A stretch of DNA of 37,224 nucleotides from an uncultured Kiritimatiellota bacterium. GTDB lineage: Bacteria; Verrucomicrobiota; Kiritimatiellia; RFP12; UBA1067. Where the stretch lies: NCBI GenBank assembly GCA_934654805.1, contig CAKUGW010000015.1:1-37224 (forward strand), given 5' to 3'. Position numbers and translations under genes: made by a program. Below are positions 27,549-34,941 of this stretch, in pieces. The notes under the pieces were generated by a model, which ran no database searches, was not told the origin of the DNA, and saw only the letters and a list, made by a program, of their open reading frames with translations. Every line of letters starts with the position of its first letter. Position 1 is the stretch's first letter.

Positions 27549-29714
27549 TCAGTACACGAACAGCATCTCGCGGTACTTCGGCAGCGGCCACTTCTCGTCC
27601 GCGACCTCGCTCTCGAGCGCGTCCACCGTCTCGCGCAGCGCGGCCATCTCCGCCAGCGCCGCCTCGGGGTCGGCCTTGCCGACCGCCTTCTGGAGGCGCG
27701 CGATGGACGCCTCGGCCGCCGTCAGGCCGTCGCCGAGCCGCGCGACCTCGTCCTTCAGGACGTCGATCGCGCCCTTGAGGTTGCTCGCGTCCGTCTGGTT
27801 GTAGGCCTCGATCGTCTCGCGATACTCCTGCTTGACGGCCGGGACGATCATCGTCCGGGCGATGTCGAGCGCGCAGTTCGCCTCGATCATGACCTTCGCC
27901 GCGTAGTCCTCCATCGCGATCTCGTAGCGCGACTCGAGCTCCCGCGCGCTGAAGACGCCCGCCTTCTCGAAGACGGCGACGTTCTCCTTGCGCGTGAAGG
28001 CCTTGAGGGCCTCGGGCGTCGTCGCGGCGTTCGGGAGCCCGCGCTTCGCGGCCTCGGCGAGCCAGTCGGCCTTGTAGCCGTCTCCGTTGAAGATGACGCG
28101 CTTGTGGGTCTTCACGATGTCCTGCAGGATCTTCTGCAGCGCGTCGTGGAACGCGGCCGTGTGCTCGCCCGCCTTCGCCTTGCCGACGACGCCCGCCTTC
28201 TCGAGCTCGTCCGCGATGCGGTTCATCGCCTCGGCGACGATCGTGTTGAGAATCACGTTCGGGGCCGAGCAGGAGGCCGACGAGCCGGGCGCGCGGAACT
28301 CGAACTTGTTGCCCGTGAAGGCGAACGGCGAGGTGCGGTTGCGGTCGGTCGCATCCTTCGGGAGCGCGGGCAGCGTGTCGACGCCGATCTTCATCGTGCC
28401 GGCGTGCTTCGAGCTCTTCGGCGCGCCCTTCTCCAGCTGGGCGATGACGTCCGCGAGCTGGTCGCCGAGGTAGACCGAGATGACCGCCGGCGGCGCCTCG
28501 TTCGCGCCGAGTCGGTGGTCGTTGCCGGCCGAGGCGACGGACGCCCGGATGAGGTCGGCGTGCTTGTCGACCGCCTCGATGACGGCGCAGAGCGTCGTGA
28601 GGAAGATCGCGTTCTGGTGCGGATCCGTGCCGGGGTTGAGGAGGTTCACGTCACCGTAGGCGACAGACCAGTTGTTGTGCTTGCCCGAGCCGTTGATGCC
28701 GGCGAACGGCTTCTCGTGCAGGAGGCAGACGAGCCCGTTGCGGTCGGCGACCTGGCGCAGCACCTCCATGACGAGCATGTTGTGGTCGCACGAGAGGTTC
28801 AGCTCCTCGAACATCGGCGCGAGCTCGAACTGGGCGGGCGCGACCTCGTTGTGGCGCGTCTTCGCCGGGATGCCGAGCTTCCAGAGCTCCTGCTCGACCT
28901 CGGTCATGAAGTTGAGGATGCGCGCCTTGATCGTGCCGAAGTAGTGGTCCTCGAGCTGCTGGTGCTTCGCGGACGGCGCGCCGAAGAGCGTGCGGCCGGT
29001 CTGCACGAGGTCGGGACGCGCGAGGTAGAAGCCCTTGTCGACGAGGAAGTACTCCTGTTCCGGCCCGAGCGTGATCGTCACCTTCTCGTCGCCCTTGCCG
29101 AAGCAGCGCATGAGCCGCTTCGTCGCCGCCGAGAGGGCCTGCATCGAGCGCAGGAGCGGCGTCTTCTTGTCGAGCGCCTCGCCCGTGTAGGCGCAGAACG
29201 CCGTCGGGATGCAGAGCGTCGCGCCGTTGCCGTGGCGCTTGATGAACGCCGGCGAGGTCGGGTCCCACGCCGTGTAGCCGCGCGCCTCGAACGTGGAGCG
29301 GATGCCGCCGGACGGGAAGGACGAGGCGTCGGGCTCGCCGACGATCAGGTTCTTGCCCGAGAACGCCATCACGGGCTGGCCGTCCTTGATCTCCAGGAAG
29401 GCGTCGTGCTTCTCGGCCGTCGAGCCGGTGAGCGGCAGGAACCAGTGCGTGTAGTGCGTCGCGCCGCGGTCCATCGCCCAGTGGCGCATGGCGTGCGCGA
29501 CCTCGCCCGCGATCGACGGGTCGAGCGGCTCGCCGCCGTCGATCGTCTGCATGAGCTTCTTCCACGTGTCCTTGGAAAGGTACTGCCTCATCGTCTCGCG
29601 GGTGAAGACGTCCTCCGCGTAGCCGATGTCCTTCACCTCGCTGGGTGCGCACGGCGCCTCGGCCTTCAGCGCCGCAACTCTTTTCGTGGCCGTCAATCGA
29701 GCGCAGTTGCTCAT
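27549..29714 (-). CDS. glnN: Glutamine synthetase type III, 721 aa
   Basis: ATP-dependent synthesis of glutamine from glutamate and ammonia in the cytoplasm. Length (about 720 aa) and motifs are those of the GSIII class found in Bacteroidetes, cyanobacteria and Verrucomicrobia: FPSGGIRSTFEARGYTAWDP, GPEQEYFLVD, RHNEVAPAQFELAPMFEE, and LLHEKPFAGINGSGKHNNWS. The start at 29712-29714 gives MSNCARL and has AAAAGGAAA about 8 nt upstream; an earlier in-frame Met adds 26 basic residues and would lie at the predicted transcription start. Regulation: a near-perfect sigma-54 promoter lies about 70 nt upstream, with a palindrome further upstream, implying nitrogen control. Confidence 0.95.
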   Translation of the reverse strand: MSNCARLTATKRVAALKAEAPCAPSEVKDIGYAEDVFTRETMRQYLSKDTWKKLMQTIDGGEPLDPSIAGEVAHAMRHWAMDRGATHYTHWFLPLTGSTAEKHDAFLEIKDGQPVMAFSGKNLIVGEPDASSFPSGGIRSTFEARGYTAWDPTSPAFIKRHGNGATLCIPTAFCAYTGEALDKKTPLLRSMQALSAATKRLMRCFGKGDEKVTITLGPEQEYFLVDKGFYLARPDLVQTGRTLFGAPSAKHQQLEDHYFGTIKARILNFMTEVEQELWKLGIPAKTRHNEVAPAQFELAPMFEELNLSCDHNMLVMEVLRQVADRNGLVCLLHEKPFAGINGSGKHNNWSVAYGDVNLLNPGTDPHQNAIFLTTLCAVIEAVDKHADLIRASVASAGNDHRLGANEAPPAVISVYLGDQLADVIAQLEKGAPKSSKHAGTMKIGVDTLPALPKDATDRNRTSPFAFTGNKFEFRAPGSSASCSAPNVILNTIVAEAMNRIADELEKAGVVGKAKAGEHTAAFHDALQKILQDIVKTHKRVIFNGDGYKADWLAEAAKRGLPNAATTPEALKAFTRKENVAVFEKAGVFSARELESRYEIAMEDYAAKVMIEANCALDIARTMIVPAVKQEYRETIEAYNQTDASNLKGAIDVLKDEVARLGDGLTAAEASIARLQKAVGKADPEAALAEMAALRETVDALESEVADEKWPLPKYREMLFVY

Positions 29715-29783
29715 GGTTCGTTTTCCTTTTCTCTTTTCGTTTCGCCGCGCCGGACCATCCGCCGCAGCTGACGCAAGTCGTTT

Positions 29784-29799
29784 TGCAAACACCGTGCCA
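29784..29799 (-). promoter_or_regulatory. Sigma-54 (-24/-12) promoter of glnN
   Basis: TGGCACG-N4-TTGCA on the minus strand (TGGCACG at 29793-29799, TTGCA at 29784-29788) fits the sigma-54 consensus with the correct GG-GC spacing. Initiation is expected near 29773, leaving a leader of about 60 nt before the glnN ATG. Confidence 0.85.
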
Positions 29800-29852
29800 C
29801 GCGGCCGAGGCCCGCCCGCAGGCGGCGTTTCCCGCCCGGTCGCGACAGATTC

Positions 29853-29878
29853 TGTAAAAGGCCGCGCCCGGCTTTACA
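29853..29878. promoter_or_regulatory. Palindrome TGTAAA...TTTACA upstream of the sigma-54 promoter
   Basis: TGTAAA (29853-29858) and TTTACA (29873-29878) flank a GC-rich centre that can pair further. It sits 54-79 nt upstream of the -24 element, a workable place for an activator of sigma-54. It also lies about 32 nt after the CorA stop codon and could be a weak terminator for that gene. Confidence 0.35.
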
Positions 29879-29909
29879 CGGACGAGAGGCCGGGAAAGCG
29901 ACCCCGACG

Positions 29910-30863
29910 CTAGAACTTCCGCTTGTGGGAGAGGATCATGAAGACCGCCGCGAGGACGGCCGCGAGAAGGCCCGAGACGCCCATCACGAACGCGAAGGCG
30001 TTCGGGTTGCCCTGGAACGGAAGCGCGATGTTCATGCCGTAGAGCGACGCGACGAGCGTCGGCACGGCGAGGAAGATCGTCGCCGCCGTCAGGTACTTCA
30101 TCACGTTGTTCAGGTTGTTGTTGATGAGCGAGGCGAACGTGTCGAGCGTGCCGTTCAGGATGTTCGCGTGGATCGTCGCCGTCTCCAGCGCCTGCTGGTA
30201 CTCGACCATCGCGTCCTCCAGGTAGTCGCGGTCGTCCTCCGAGAGCGTCAGCTGCCGGGCCGTGTTCGCGCGCGCGAGGGCGATCGTGTCGGCCTTGAGC
30301 GACGTCGTGAAGTAGACGAGCGTCTTCTCGATCTGGAACATCTTCAGGAGCACCTCGTTCGAGATCGACTCGTGCAGCTCGTCCTCCAGCGTCGTCGTGC
30401 GGTTGTGGATGTCGTTGATGTACCGGAGGAAGAGCACGCCCGCGTGCCAGAGGAGGCGGAACGCGAAGCGGTACTTGTCGGACGGCGGGCAGACGCGGCG
30501 GATCTGGTCGAGGAACGCCGTCGTCACGGGCGTCTGCGCGCTGCAGACGGTGATGACGGACGAGCCCGAAAGGATGATGCCCAGCGGCACCGTGCGGTAC
30601 GGCGCGACGGCCTCCTCCTCGTCCTCCGGCGGAATCGGCATCGGCACGTGGACGATGAGGAGCAAGGCGTCGTCCTCGTAGTCGAAGCGCGGGCGCTCCC
30701 CCGCGTCGAGGGGGTCGGTGAGGAAGTCGCGCGGCACCTGGCTGTACGAGAGGACGGCCTCCAGCTCGGTCGTCGACGGATCGACGAGGTTGATCCAGCA
30801 GGACACCGAGAACTCGGACATCTCGCGAAGTCCGCCGTTCTCCCACCTGTAGATCGACATCAT
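29910..30863 (-). CDS. corA: CorA-family magnesium/divalent cation transporter, 317 aa
   Basis: Inner-membrane divalent-cation channel. The cytoplasmic funnel (1 to about 255) is acidic and helical; two transmembrane helices follow at about 258-276 and 290-311. The signature GMN at 276-278 is directly after the first helix and is followed by the short periplasmic loop IALPFQGNP. The basic end SHKRKF is typical. The start is supported by a full AGGAGGG 7 nt upstream; two consecutive ATGs make residue 1 or 2 equally possible. The loop differs from the classical MPEL, so transported ion (Mg, Co, Ni or Zn) is uncertain. Confidence 0.9.
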   Translation of the reverse strand: MMSIYRWENGGLREMSEFSVSCWINLVDPSTTELEAVLSYSQVPRDFLTDPLDAGERPRFDYEDDALLLIVHVPMPIPPEDEEEAVAPYRTVPLGIILSGSSVITVCSAQTPVTTAFLDQIRRVCPPSDKYRFAFRLLWHAGVLFLRYINDIHNRTTTLEDELHESISNEVLLKMFQIEKTLVYFTTSLKADTIALARANTARQLTLSEDDRDYLEDAMVEYQQALETATIHANILNGTLDTFASLINNNLNNVMKYLTAATIFLAVPTLVASLYGMNIALPFQGNPNAFAFVMGVSGLLAAVLAAVFMILSHKRKF

Positions 30864-30900
30864 TGCCGCACCCTCCTGTTTCCGAAACTTATTCCCTTTT

Positions 30901-30940
30901 CCTTCTTACTTCTTCCTTCTTACTTCTTCCTTATCCCCTT
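30901..30940. repeat. 14-bp tandem array between lysS and corA
   Basis: CCTTCTTACTTCTT repeats exactly at 30901-30914 and 30915-30928, followed by a partial third unit ending at the lysS stop codon. On the coding strand it is a purine-only-rich spacer (AAG/GAA) lying between the lysS stop and the corA ribosome site. Confidence 0.85.
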
Positions 30941-32393
30941 ACGCCCGCTTCAGCTGCGGGAAGAGGACGACGTCGCGGATCGAGTCCGTGCCCGTCAGGA
31001 ACATGACGAGGCGGTCGACGCCGAAGCCGAGCCCGCCCGTCGGCGGCATGCCGCATTCGAGCGCGCTGATGAAGTCCTCGTCGATCTTCTCCGTGTCCTC
31101 GCCGGCCTGGTTCTCCAGCGCCTTGCGCTGCTCGATCGGGTCGTTCTGCTCGGTGTAGCCGGGGCAGAGCTCGCGGCCCGCGACGACGAACTCGAAGACG
31201 TCCACGAGCGACGGGTCGTCCTTGCACGCCTTGGCGAGCGGCACGAACTCGTGCGGGATGCGGATGACGAACGTCGGCTGCATGAGGTTGCGCTCGATGA
31301 GCTTGTCGTAGACCTCGTGCGTGAGCATGAGCTCGGTCGTCACGCCGTCGAGCTCCAGGTTCGTGTCCGTCTCCCTGCCCTTGGCCTTGGCCTTGGCGAG
31401 CTGCGTCTCGAACGGGAGGTCGAACCAGTCGTCGCCCATCAGCTCCTTCACGAGGTCGCGGTACGCGACGCGGCGGTAGGGCGGCGTGAAGTCGATCGGG
31501 ACCTTTCTCTCGCCGTACTCGATGACGCGCTTGCCGATCACGGTGTCGCAGAGGTGCGGCAGGAGGCCCTCCATGATCGCCTCCATCGACGTGCGGTCGC
31601 CGTAGGCCTCGTAGATCTCGCAGACGGTGAACTCCGGGTTGTGCGTGCGGTCGATGCCCTCGTTGCGGAAGTCCTTGCCGAGCTCGAAGACCTTGTTCAT
31701 GCCGCCGACCAAGAGCCGCTTCAGGTAGAGCTCCGGGGCGATGCGCATGACGCAGTCCTTGTCGAGCGCGTTGTAGTGCGAGAAGAACGGCTTCGCGGCC
31801 GCGCCGCCGGCCTGGTCCTGGAGGATCGGCGTCTCGACCTCGACGAAGCCCTTCGACCACAGGTACTTGCGGATCTCCATCAGGAGGCGCGAGCGCGTGA
31901 AGAAGCGGTTGCGCGAATCGTCGTTCGTCATGAGGTCGACGTAGCGGCGGCGGTAGCACTCCTCCTGGTCGGCGAGGCCGTGGAACTTCTCCGGCGGCTG
32001 CTCCAGCGCCTTCGCGAGCATCGTCCATTCCTTGACGACGAGCGACTTCTCGCCCTTCTGCGTCGTGAAGAGCGTGCCTTCCGCGCCGATGATGTCGCCG
32101 AGGTTCAGCTGCTTGAACGCGGCGAACGCGGTCTCGGAGAGCTCGTCGCGCTTGAAGATGAGCTGGAACCGGCCCGTGCCGTCGTTCAGGGTGCAGAAGT
32201 TCATCTTGCCCATGCGGCGGATCATCAGGAGGCGCCCGGCGACGCGGACGGACTTGCCCTCCGCAAACGCGGCGCGGACCTTCGCGAGGTCCTCGTGGTC
32301 GTACTTGCAGCCGTAGGGCTCGTAGCCCATGTCTGCGAGCGCCTTCATCGACTGGAGGCGCTGCGCGCGGTATTCGTTCGTTTCCTGTGCCAT
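30939..32393 (-). CDS. lysS: Lysyl-tRNA synthetase, class II, 484 aa
   Basis: Charges tRNA-Lys with lysine. N-terminal anticodon-binding OB fold (about 50-150; VRVAGRLLMIRRMGKMNFCTL), then the class II catalytic core: motif 1 region ending EVETPIL, motif 2 FRNEGIDRTHNPEFT, and motif 3 GLGFGVDRLVMFLTG near the C-terminus. 'ELYLKRLLVGGMNKVFELGKDFRNEG' is the standard LysS block. Length is close to E. coli LysS. The start at 32391-32393 is favoured by TGCTATAAT 11 nt upstream, which predicts a 3-5 nt leader without a Shine-Dalgarno site. Confidence 0.96.
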   Translation of the reverse strand: MAQETNEYRAQRLQSMKALADMGYEPYGCKYDHEDLAKVRAAFAEGKSVRVAGRLLMIRRMGKMNFCTLNDGTGRFQLIFKRDELSETAFAAFKQLNLGDIIGAEGTLFTTQKGEKSLVVKEWTMLAKALEQPPEKFHGLADQEECYRRRYVDLMTNDDSRNRFFTRSRLLMEIRKYLWSKGFVEVETPILQDQAGGAAAKPFFSHYNALDKDCVMRIAPELYLKRLLVGGMNKVFELGKDFRNEGIDRTHNPEFTVCEIYEAYGDRTSMEAIMEGLLPHLCDTVIGKRVIEYGERKVPIDFTPPYRRVAYRDLVKELMGDDWFDLPFETQLAKAKAKGRETDTNLELDGVTTELMLTHEVYDKLIERNLMQPTFVIRIPHEFVPLAKACKDDPSLVDVFEFVVAGRELCPGYTEQNDPIEQRKALENQAGEDTEKIDEDFISALECGMPPTGGLGFGVDRLVMFLTGTDSIRDVVLFPQLKRA

Positions 32394-32413
32394 GATGGGT
32401 GCGTATTATAGCA
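32394..32413 (-). promoter_or_regulatory. Extended -10 promoter of lysS
   Basis: TGCTATAAT at 32405-32413, ending 11 nt before the ATG; no clear -35. The predicted leader is only a few nucleotides. Confidence 0.7.
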
Positions 32414-32418
32414 TTTTG

Positions 32419-32452
32419 CGCGCCTGCTGGGGCGAACGCGCCATCAGGCGCG
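32419..32452 (-). terminator. Hairpin after the response-regulator gene, abutting the lysS promoter
   Basis: CGCGCCTG/CAGGCGCG (32419-32426 with 32445-32452) encloses a second, one-mismatch stem (TGGGGCG/CGCGCCA). On the minus strand it is followed by CAAAATGC then the TATAAT of lysS. The U-tract is poor, so termination may be partial. Confidence 0.5.
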
Positions 32453-32471
32453 AGCGGGCAGGCGACCGTGC

Positions 32472-33137
32472 TCAGGCCGGTTCGCAGGCGTCCGCCGCCC
32501 GGACGCGATAGCCGATGCCGCGCACCGTCTCGATGTGCGCGGCCCACGCGCCGAGCTTCTGGCGCAGCTTCGCGACCTGCACGTCGACCGTGCGCTCGGC
32601 GGCGGAACGCGCGAAGATGCGTCCGCGATGGGCGACCAGCTTCAGCAGAAGGTCGAACTCGCCCGGCGTCAGGTCCAGCGACTTGCCGTGCAGCCGGGCC
32701 ATGCGGTTCGGCTCGTCAACCGTCAAGCCGTCGAAATCGACGCCCTCCGTCACCGGCAGACCCCGGCGGAGCACGGCGCGGACGCGGGCAAGGAGGACCT
32801 GACGGTCAAACGGCTTGGTGACGTAGTCGTCCGCACCGGCTTCCAGCCCCCGGCAGATGTCCTCAGGCTCCGTGCGGGCGGTCAGCATGATGATGCGCGT
32901 CGCGGCCAGTTCGGGCGTCTCGCGGATCCGTCGCGCGATCGCGAGGCCGTCGAGCCCCGGCAGCATGACGTCGAGCAGGACGAGGTCGGGGCGTTCGCGC
33001 TTCACGGCGGCGAGGCCGTCGTCACCGCGTCCCGCCATCGAGACGTCACGGTAGCCGGCGCCCTGAAGCGCCATTCCCAGCAGCGTACGGATGGTCGAAT
33101 CGTCCTCGACAACCAGGATCTTCACAGCCGAGCCCAT
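32472..33137 (-). CDS. OmpR/PhoB-type response regulator with shortened winged helix, 221 aa
   Basis: A two-component response regulator. The receiver (4-120) has the acidic pocket E11/D12/D13, phospho-acceptor D56 in LLDVMLPG, T86 and K108 in TKPF. The C-terminal winged-helix (131-215) opens LTVDEPNRMARLHGKSLDLTPGEFDLL and ends TVRGIGYRVR. Between RGRIFARS and AAERTVDVQVAKLRQKLG about 11-12 residues usually present (the 'REQLL..VWG' helix and turn) are missing. The loss is in frame. The start at 33135-33137 has GGAGG 6 nt upstream, 11 nt after the preceding gene. No histidine kinase is adjacent, so it is an orphan. It could be phospho-controlled but altered in DNA binding. Confidence 0.88.
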   Translation of the reverse strand: MGSAVKILVVEDDSTIRTLLGMALQGAGYRDVSMAGRGDDGLAAVKRERPDLVLLDVMLPGLDGLAIARRIRETPELAATRIIMLTARTEPEDICRGLEAGADDYVTKPFDRQVLLARVRAVLRRGLPVTEGVDFDGLTVDEPNRMARLHGKSLDLTPGEFDLLLKLVAHRGRIFARSAAERTVDVQVAKLRQKLGAWAAHIETVRGIGYRVRAADACEPA

Positions 33138-33148
33138 GCGCGCCTCCG

Positions 33149-34075
33149 TCAGTACTCCAGCTGGCTGCCGCCGATCGTCTCGCGGATGATCGAGTCGCCC
33201 GGCACGTAGGCGGGCGTCGTCGGCGTGACGGCGGCGAGGAGCCGGATCATGTTCATGACCTCCGTCACGGGGCCGAGCTCGAGCCGCGCGCGCTCCAGGA
33301 GCCCGCCCACGAACGGCTTCAGCACCGCCAGCTCGTAGACGAGGTAGGAGTCGAACGTCAGGTCGGCGTTGCCGCAGAACGGCCGGATCCACCGCTCCTC
33401 GCCGGCGCGCACCTTCGGCCAGAGCCGCACCGTCGTCGCCGGGCTCATCTTGCGGAACTGGTTGTCGCGCACGAGCCGCCGCAGGAAGCGCGCCTCGCAC
33501 GGCTTCGGGGTGATGCCGCCGAAGACGTCCAGCGTCGGGCGCGGCTCGACGAGCACGCGGTACTTCGCCCGGTCGGGGATCCCCTCCGTCAGGCGCGGGT
33601 TGAGCGCGTGGATGCCCTCCAGCACGACGAACCCGCCCTTCGCCAGCGAGACCGTGCCGCCCGGCCAGCGCGGCTCGTGGCGCACGAAGTCGAACTTGCG
33701 CACGCGGACCGCCTCGCCGCGCAGGAGCGCGTTCACGTCCGCCGCGAGCGCGGGGATGTCCACGCACTCGACGTGCTCGTAGTCGAGCTCGCCGTTCGCG
33801 TCGCGCGGGTTGCGCGCGTCGCCGACGAAGTAGTCGTCCGTCGAGAGGTGGTACGCGGCGCGCCCGTTCACGCGGATCTGCGTGCAGAGGCGCGTCGCCG
33901 TCGTCGTCTTGCCGGCGGCCGAGCCGCCCGCGACGAGGACGAGCCGGATGCCGGGGCGGCCGCACACGATGTCCGCGATCTTCGAGAGGGCCTTGACCTG
34001 CCGCGCCTCGGCGACGCGGATGACCTCGGCGATCGAGCCGTCTTCGACGCTTTCGTTGAGTTCGAGTACCGTCAT
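33149..34075 (-). CDS. Uridine kinase-like P-loop nucleoside kinase, 308 aa
   Basis: Likely phosphorylates uridine/cytidine or a related nucleoside. After a 30-residue lead, LSKIADIVCGRPGIRLVLVAG precedes Walker A GGSAAGKTT at 50-58. STDDYFVGDARNP carries the substrate-site Asp pair, and GGFVVLEGIHALNP is the Walker-B-like strand. This pattern matches the longer fused nucleoside kinases that carry a TGS domain in front; here nearly all of that N-terminal part is missing. The gene overlaps nadK by ATGA (34072-34075) and is followed after 11 nt by the response regulator. Phosphoribulokinase is a related alternative that I consider less likely. Confidence 0.8.
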   Translation of the reverse strand: MTVLELNESVEDGSIAEVIRVAEARQVKALSKIADIVCGRPGIRLVLVAGGSAAGKTTTATRLCTQIRVNGRAAYHLSTDDYFVGDARNPRDANGELDYEHVECVDIPALAADVNALLRGEAVRVRKFDFVRHEPRWPGGTVSLAKGGFVVLEGIHALNPRLTEGIPDRAKYRVLVEPRPTLDVFGGITPKPCEARFLRRLVRDNQFRKMSPATTVRLWPKVRAGEERWIRPFCGNADLTFDSYLVYELAVLKPFVGGLLERARLELGPVTEVMNMIRLLAAVTPTTPAYVPGDSIIRETIGGSQLEY

Positions 34076-34857
34076 GTCACGTTGCTCCCCGACCAGCCGA
34101 GCTTCCGCGCGAGAACGTCGTAGGGGTCGTAGCCTTCGAGTTCCACCAGCTGCGCCGACGCGGCGCTCTTCGCGATCGTCACCTGCTCGCCCGCCCCCAG
34201 CGCGCCCACGTTTTCGCCGTCCGCATAGACGCCGACGCGCAGCGCGTTCCCCGCCGTGCGCGGACGCACCGTGACCGTGAAGGACACCGCGTCGCTCACC
34301 ACGAGCGGCCGCACGCCGAGCGCGTGGGGGTTGAGGGGCGTGACGACGAAGCTGCGCGAGTCGGGCATGAGGACGGGCCCGCCCGCCGCGAGCGAGTAGG
34401 CGGTCGAGCCGGTCGGCGTCGCGAAGATGAGCCCGTCGGCCATGTAGCGCGTGACGAGCTTGCCGTCCGCCTCCAGGTCGAGGCGCGCCGAGTGCCCGCT
34501 CATCTCGCGCGTGAGGACGACGTCGTTGAGCGCGGCGTGACGGCCGACCTGCAGGAGACGCCGCTCCGAGACACGGTAGCGCCCGGCGGCGAGGGCCGCG
34601 AGCGCGGCGGCGAAGTCGCGTTCGCCGACGCTCGACAGGTAGCCCAGCCCGCCGAGCTTGAAGCCGAGGACGGGCACGCCCGGGTACCCGTGCACGGCGC
34701 GGAGCAGCGTGCCGTCGCCGCCGAGGACGACGACGACATCCGCCGCGCGCCCCTCCGCCACGACGGCGAGGCCGAGGCGCGCGGCCTCCGCCGCCAGCGC
34801 GTCCCTGTGCGCCGCCGCCTCCGGCTTCTCGCCGTTCACGTGGAAATGCAGTTTCAT
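34072..34857 (-). CDS. nadK: NAD kinase, 261 aa
   Basis: Makes NADP from NAD and ATP. The diagnostic GGDGT is at 46-50, followed by GFKLGGLGYLSSV, ALNDVVLTR and the substrate loop TPTGSTAYSLAAGGPVL. Length is a little short compared with the usual 280-300 aa. The start at 34855-34857 is preceded by TGGTATAAT with 11 nt between, predicting a near-leaderless mRNA that begins the nadK, uridine-kinase-like and response-regulator operon. Confidence 0.94.
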   Translation of the reverse strand: MKLHFHVNGEKPEAAAHRDALAAEAARLGLAVVAEGRAADVVVVLGGDGTLLRAVHGYPGVPVLGFKLGGLGYLSSVGERDFAAALAALAAGRYRVSERRLLQVGRHAALNDVVLTREMSGHSARLDLEADGKLVTRYMADGLIFATPTGSTAYSLAAGGPVLMPDSRSFVVTPLNPHALGVRPLVVSDAVSFTVTVRPRTAGNALRVGVYADGENVGALGAGEQVTIAKSAASAQLVELEGYDPYDVLARKLGWSGSNVT

Positions 34858-34877
34858 CCGTGGCGCACATTATACCA
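34858..34877 (-). promoter_or_regulatory. Extended -10 promoter of the nadK operon
   Basis: TGGTATAAT at 34869-34877, whose first T is the last T of the tsf terminator's T-run. Any -35 would have to lie inside the terminator hairpin, and none is recognisable. Confidence 0.75.
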
Positions 34878-34910
34878 AAAAGGACGCGGCGGAAACCGTC
34901 GCGTCCTTTT
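34877..34910 (-). terminator. Rho-independent terminator of rpsB-tsf
   Basis: Perfect 11-bp inverted repeat AAAAGGACGCG/CGCGTCCTTTT (34878-34888 with 34900-34910), extended inside by a G-U and three more pairs around an AAA loop. On the minus strand it ends in TTTTT. It lies 31 nt after the tsf stop and could work in both directions. Confidence 0.92.
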
Positions 34911-34941
34911 CCGATCTGCGGCCAGCTGCCGCCGCATCCGC

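Noticed and set aside
28651..30846. 731-aa minus-strand frame spanning glnN and corA
   Set aside because: Out-of-frame reading of two real genes; no ribosome site and no recognisable domain.
32472..33965. 497-aa frame apparently fusing a long N-terminal part to the response regulator
   Set aside because: The first 276 residues are the nucleoside kinase in a wrong frame; the GGAGG-ATG at 33137 marks the true start.
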